From a virus, in the IMG/VR virus record IMGVR_UViG_3300033064_002060, positions 1-23,739 of that record: a stretch of 23,739 bases of DNA; one strand, given 5' to 3'. A model generated the notes under the pieces. It worked only from the letters and a program-made list of their open reading frames with translations. It was not told the origin of the DNA and searched no databases. The position numbers and the translations under genes were made by a program. Numbering within the stretch: the first letter of the stretch is position 1; each line of letters starts with the position of its first letter. Of this stretch, positions 22,211 through 23,739 are shown piece after piece.

Positions 22211-22284
22211 AATTGGGGTGATTGAACTCAATATCACCCTCCACCATCCAATTATTAGAACTGGAACTTTATATAACCTTTAAC
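22181..22284 (-). ncRNA. Candidate small RNA of about 100 nt between Hsp20 and the membrane gene
   Basis: A TTGACA-type promoter candidate (22291-22319) would start an RNA near 22284. A second hairpin, coding strand GGGTGAT / ATCACCC with a ten-base loop (plus strand 22216-22222 and 22233-22239), and the terminator at 22181-22210 would fold its 3' half. The result would be a two-hairpin RNA of ordinary sRNA size. It is not a tRNA: the T-loop-like GTTCAATC has no matching stem. It could equally be the 3' untranslated end of the Hsp20 mRNA. Confidence 0.35.
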
Positions 22285-22290
22285 ACTGAT

Positions 22291-22319
22291 ATATTGTATG
22301 AAAATACATCAATTGTCAA
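22291..22319 (-). promoter_or_regulatory. Sigma70-like promoter candidate after Hsp20
   Basis: TTGACA at 22314-22319 matches the -35 consensus fully. A CAATAT hexamer at 22291-22296 gives a 17-base spacer; the better-matching TACAAT (22293-22298) gives only 15. The 12-mer TTGACAATTGAT is repeated downstream of the glycosyltransferase-like gene. Confidence 0.42.
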
Positions 22320-22327
22320 CACTTATC

Positions 22328-22774
22328 TCATAGCAATTTGACTTTTTGTGGCTTTTGTTCTTCAATTTTAATTCTGGGCAATATAATCTTGATTGATCCA
22401 TTTTGATAATCAACTTTTATTTTGCTTTTATCAATGCCCTCGCCAACAGCAAAAGAACGAACAAAACTTGAACGCTTTATTTCTCTATAAACATAACGAG
22501 CATTGCTGCCTGTTTCAGTTGATGCTGGCTTCTTTCCACCACGAATGGTGAGAGTATCGCCTTCTAGTTCAACGCTTACATCTTCTTTGTCCAGTCCAGC
22601 AACATCTGCTTCTAGCACAAGTTTATCTATATATTCAACCACATCCACTTTGGGAAAACTAGTTTTTGTATATGAACCTGCATATGGTGTTACTCCGAAG
22701 TTATTGAAAACTTCATCAAACAATCTATCGAAAGGGGTGAGAAACTCATCCCTTGTGTATTTAGTTAGTGACAT
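22328..22774 (-). CDS. Small heat-shock protein, Hsp20 family
   Basis: A 148-aa protein of usual length for the family. The N-terminus (FDRLFDEVFNNFG) is the amphipathic arm. The alpha-crystallin domain covers about 40-137: FPKVDVVEYIDKLVLEADVAG at its start, LEGDTLTIRGGKK, then FVRSFAVGEGID and KVDYQNGSIKIILPR at its end (the usual GxL is GSI here). IxI-type RIKIEE follows near the C-terminus. These chaperones hold unfolding proteins for refolding; Hsp20 genes recur in T4-like cyanophages, where a role in virion assembly has been suggested. A good AAGGA site precedes the ATG by nine bases. A TATAAATA in the standard late orientation lies directly upstream at 22790-22797, so late expression is likely. 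Confidence 0.93.
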   Translation of the reverse strand: MSLTKYTRDEFLTPFDRLFDEVFNNFGVTPYAGSYTKTSFPKVDVVEYIDKLVLEADVAGLDKEDVSVELEGDTLTIRGGKKPASTETGSNARYVYREIKRSSFVRSFAVGEGIDKSKIKVDYQNGSIKIILPRIKIEEQKPQKVKLL

Positions 22775-22789
22775 ATTTATTGTATCCTT

Positions 22790-22797
22790 TATTTATA
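22790..22797 (-). promoter_or_regulatory. T4-type late promoter octamer in standard orientation upstream of Hsp20
   Basis: The coding strand reads TATAAATA (plus strand TATTTATA), directly followed by AAGGATAC and the ATG at 22774. This is the only intergenic copy in the orientation known from T4. The transcript leader would be very short, with the ribosome site at its start. Confidence 0.45.
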
Positions 22798-22895
22798 TCG
22801 GCTTCATTATGAACACCGACATATACACATTATCATGTTTCGTGCCAAATATTGTGTCACACTATCTACCTCGTAATTAATAAAAAATACATATT

Positions 22896-22942
22896 TTATG
22901 TGTATCATTTTGTCACACACATGAGACTATATGTATCAATTG
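22896..22942. repeat. Direct repeat TGTATCAxTT(T)GTCA upstream of Hsp20
   Basis: In the 168-base gap before Hsp20 the plus strand holds TGTATCATTTTGTCA and, about 30 bases on, TGTATCAATTGTCA. Next to the first is an imperfect palindrome, ATACATATTTTATGTGTAT. On the coding strand the second copy contains TTGACAATTGAT. These could be regulator-binding sites or tandem -35 elements. No RNA gene or open frame of note is seen in this gap. Confidence 0.4.
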
Positions 22943-23739
22943 TCAAGACTCTTTTCTCAATGCGCCATCATAATGTTCAAATCTATGGTGATTTGTTGGA
23001 GTTAATAACAATAATCCAGAATTGATTTTTCCTTTGACGGTTTGCTGATAACAATGGCTCATTAGAGTTTGTTCAAATGGACGTGCCCATTTTGTTTCCA
23101 AATAACATTTATAATTACCATCTCTTGTTAATACAATTGGCCAATTACATAAGTAAATTTCTCCCGACGCATATGGCAATCCTTCGTGCGATTTGATTTC
23201 CTTGAATTGTGTTTTTGGTGAATTCGGGTCCAACCCATGTACCGGTAATTTGGGATTGTTTGTCCAATGTTTTTGTCTAAAATCTTGTGGCACATTATAC
23301 CAACTCCATTGAGTACTATTATCTCCAAAGAATTCGGTGAAATTGAGTTTTAAAAAATCAAAATTTTCTTTTTTAATAATCTCTAAACTTTTTTGGTACA
23401 ATTTATCGGTGTATCTATTGAATCCATTTTTACAAACTTCTCCTTTTTTCTGGTAAAATGCCATATCATCTTCAAACCAAAAATAACAATCCAAGTCTGT
23501 ATTGTTAAAGTGTTCTGCAACAAAAATACGGCCACCAACTATACCAATGTTATCTTTTTTAATATGTTCAAATCCATATTGTTCACACAGTTCAACATAT
23601 CTTGGTGTTGTTGACAAATCAGTTGAATTATCTAATAAATATTTTTTGGGTTTATCAATAAAATCCTTATCATATTCCAACATTGATTTAATTAATGTTT
23701 CAAATTGGTTTGGACTATTAAATGTGATAACATAAAGAC
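22943..23739 (-). CDS. Glycosyltransferase-like protein, N-terminus beyond the window
   Basis: The frame stays open through the right edge, so the start lies outside; the ATG at 23683 is internal. The first visible residues, LYVITFNSPNQFETLIKSML, match the opening strand and helix of GT-A (family 2-like) glycosyltransferases. A DxD-like acidic pair occurs in YFWFEDDMAFY, about 90-95 residues later, where the sugar-nucleotide metal site would be. Further on are GLPYASGEIYLCNWPIVLTR and a His-rich C-terminal end (NHHRFEHYDG). No membrane segment is seen. It could modify phage DNA, virion or host surface sugars; the sequence does not say which. No transcription signal is visible within the window for its start. 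Confidence 0.6.
   Translation of the reverse strand, partial: LYVITFNSPNQFETLIKSMLEYDKDFIDKPKKYLLDNSTDLSTTPRYVELCEQYGFEHIKKDNIGIVGGRIFVAEHFNNTDLDCYFWFEDDMAFYQKKGEVCKNGFNRYTDKLYQKSLEIIKKENFDFLKLNFTEFFGDNSTQWSWYNVPQDFRQKHWTNNPKLPVHGLDPNSPKTQFKEIKSHEGLPYASGEIYLCNWPIVLTRDGNYKCYLETKWARPFEQTLMSHCYQQTVKGKINSGLLLLTPTNHHRFEHYDGALRKES

Noticed and set aside
22216-22239. tRNA-like T-loop GTTCAATC
   Set aside because: The flanking bases do not form a five-pair T-stem, and no anticodon or acceptor arm is present.
22137-22247. A 36-aa open frame on the minus strand over the two hairpins
   Set aside because: There is no Shine-Dalgarno, it runs through the terminator stem, and no family is recognised. RNA structure explains the sequence better.
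1-23739. CRISPR array, insertion sequence, rRNA or tRNA gene, replication origin
   Set aside because: I saw no regularly spaced repeats, no transposase frame with terminal inverted repeats, no cloverleaf and no iteron cluster on either strand.

Overview
The window looks like part of the virion-structure region of a T4-like contractile-tailed bacteriophage (Caudoviricetes) with an AT-rich genome. Every gene I can support lies on the minus strand. They are tightly packed, several overlapping by ATGA or TAATG junctions. The longest gene-free stretch is 224 bases, so no gap exceeds 300. The T4-like assignment rests on a recognisable baseplate series (gp5-like hub, gp25, gp6/J-like, P2 I/gp7-like) next to a gp55-like late sigma factor. 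Small heat-shock protein, peptide deformylase and RuvC-like resolvase genes are also carried, as in many aquatic T4-like phages. The host cannot be named from the sequence. Shine-Dalgarno sites are patchy: clear for some genes, absent for others.

In transcription order (right to left): a right-edge glycosyltransferase-like gene cut at its 5' end (22943-23739); Hsp20 (22328-22774); a gap with a promoter-like element, two hairpins and an intrinsic terminator, possibly a small RNA (22181-22319); a large membrane-anchored coiled-coil protein (20589-22103); peptide deformylase (19890-20504) with two tiny downstream genes (19736-19888 and 19481-19732); a GIY-YIG homing endonuclease (18676-19389); and a gp55-like sigma factor (17768-18670). 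The baseplate block follows: a 126-aa protein, gp5-like hub, a Ser/Gly/Ala-rich protein, a 149-aa protein, gp25, gp6-like, a DNRLRE-like protein, a 73-aa protein, and a 1561-aa protein joining a P2 gpI-like domain to a LamG-like domain. Then come tail-tip or fibre-like proteins of 213, 380 and 1062 aa, the last with a seven-repeat beta-propeller and a dockerin-like calcium-binding segment. A 105-aa protein and a RuvC-like nuclease truncated by the left edge finish the window.

The genes suggest a late expression unit: the sigma factor would direct host RNA polymerase to late promoters, and the block after it builds the baseplate and host-recognition structures. Three separate carbohydrate- or protein-binding modules (DNRLRE, LamG, propeller plus dockerin) sit within one cluster, pointing to an elaborate surface-recognition apparatus. 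The most unusual regulatory signal is an octamer recurring in the intergenic gaps. It reads as the T4 late promoter TATAAATA, but on the strand opposite to the genes, so the coding strand reads TATTTATA.
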